A stretch of 12,607 nucleotides of DNA, taken from assembly GCA_947629735.1 (NCBI GenBank), contig CANREX010000031.1, forward strand, positions 1 to 12,607, given 5' to 3'. How positions within the stretch are numbered: position 1 is the first letter of the stretch; the number at the start of each line of letters is the position of its first letter. The notes beneath the pieces were generated by a model. That model was given only the letters and a program-made list of their open reading frames with translations. It was not told where the DNA came from and made no database searches. The translations under genes and the position numbers were made by a program. The DNA is from an uncultured Clostridia bacterium. Lineage in GTDB: Bacteria; Bacillota; Clostridia; Christensenellales; Borkfalkiaceae. Positions 12,392-12,607 of the stretch are shown one piece after another.

Positions 12392-12607
12392 ATGGACAAG
12401 ATAATTCTCGACGGAATGGGCGGCGACAACGCGCCCGCGGCTATTGTGGAAGGGGGCGTGCGCGCCCTCAATTCGGACAAGCAGCTCTACCTTATCATCG
12501 CGGGCAGGCAGAATGAGATAGAGGCGGAACTTGCCAAATTCAAGTACGATAAATCCCGCCTCGAAATCATGGACTGCCCCGACGTCATCGACATGAACGA
12601 TATTCCC
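12392..12607 (+). CDS. plsX: Phosphate acyltransferase PlsX (3' end beyond window)
   Basis: PlsX converts acyl-ACP to acyl-phosphate, the donor that PlsY uses to make lysophosphatidate in membrane phospholipid synthesis. Only the first 72 codons are present. They show the N-terminal signature LDGMGGDNAPAAIVEG (usually DAMGGDNAP), the continuing Rossmann-like strand LYLIIAG, and the typical segment ending DVIDMNDIP. The ATG at 12392 has AAGGTG 4 nt upstream. The gene is intact as far as it goes and has its own promoter. The rest of the gene, and its usual partners fabD, fabG, acpP and rnc, would lie to the right. Confidence 0.93.
   Translation, partial: MDKIILDGMGGDNAPAAIVEGGVRALNSDKQLYLIIAGRQNEIEAELAKFKYDKSRLEIMDCPDVIDMNDIP

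Overview
The window looks like the replication-origin region of an uncultured member of the Firmicutes/Clostridia, or a close sporulation-lineage relative. This rests on a full-length SpoIIE (the sporulation PP2C phosphatase), a VanW-family envelope protein, and the genes dnaA, recF, mnmG and plsX. No taxon can be fixed from the sequence alone.

Layout. Every gene left of about 8586 lies on the minus strand: purA, a newly noticed 34-codon gene, spoIIE, mnmG and dnaA. Every gene right of 8874 lies on the plus strand: recF, a PHP-domain phosphoesterase, a vanW-like gene, and plsX cut off by the window end. The plus strand is visibly C-rich on the left and G-rich on the right. The strand switch falls in the 289-bp dnaA-recF gap. 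That gap carries seven same-strand ATTTCC motifs, an exact 19-bp tandem duplication and AT-rich ends, so it is the best oriC candidate. dnaN is not next to dnaA, and dnaA points away from recF, unlike the common dnaA-dnaN-recF order. DnaA itself has Asn where the usual RDHTT DNA-recognition signature has Asp, and no canonical TTATCCACA box is present in the gap.

The 1.2-kb stretch between purA and spoIIE (1460-2704) is accessory in character. At 1700-2045 lies a compact locus with two opposing consensus-like promoters (TTGACA, 17 bp, TAAAAT on plus; TTGACA, 17 bp, TATGAT on minus). It also holds a 34-aa ORF with a near-perfect Shine-Dalgarno sequence that can be masked by a small hairpin, a shared two-way terminator hairpin at the converging 3' ends, and a second plus-strand terminator that closes the locus. 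This is the architecture of type I toxin-antitoxin loci such as par/fst or txpA/ratA, but I do not recognise the peptide. Next to it (2056-2634) is a cluster of full and truncated copies of a hairpin-rich, TCATTCCGAG...GGAATGACA-bounded dispersed repeat. A further copy, inverted, opens the window at 1-115.

Right of the origin, recF, the PHP gene and the vanW-like gene are joined by two 4-nt start/stop overlaps and look like one operon. A C-rich degenerate repeat tract and a terminator separate them from plsX, which has its own promoter.
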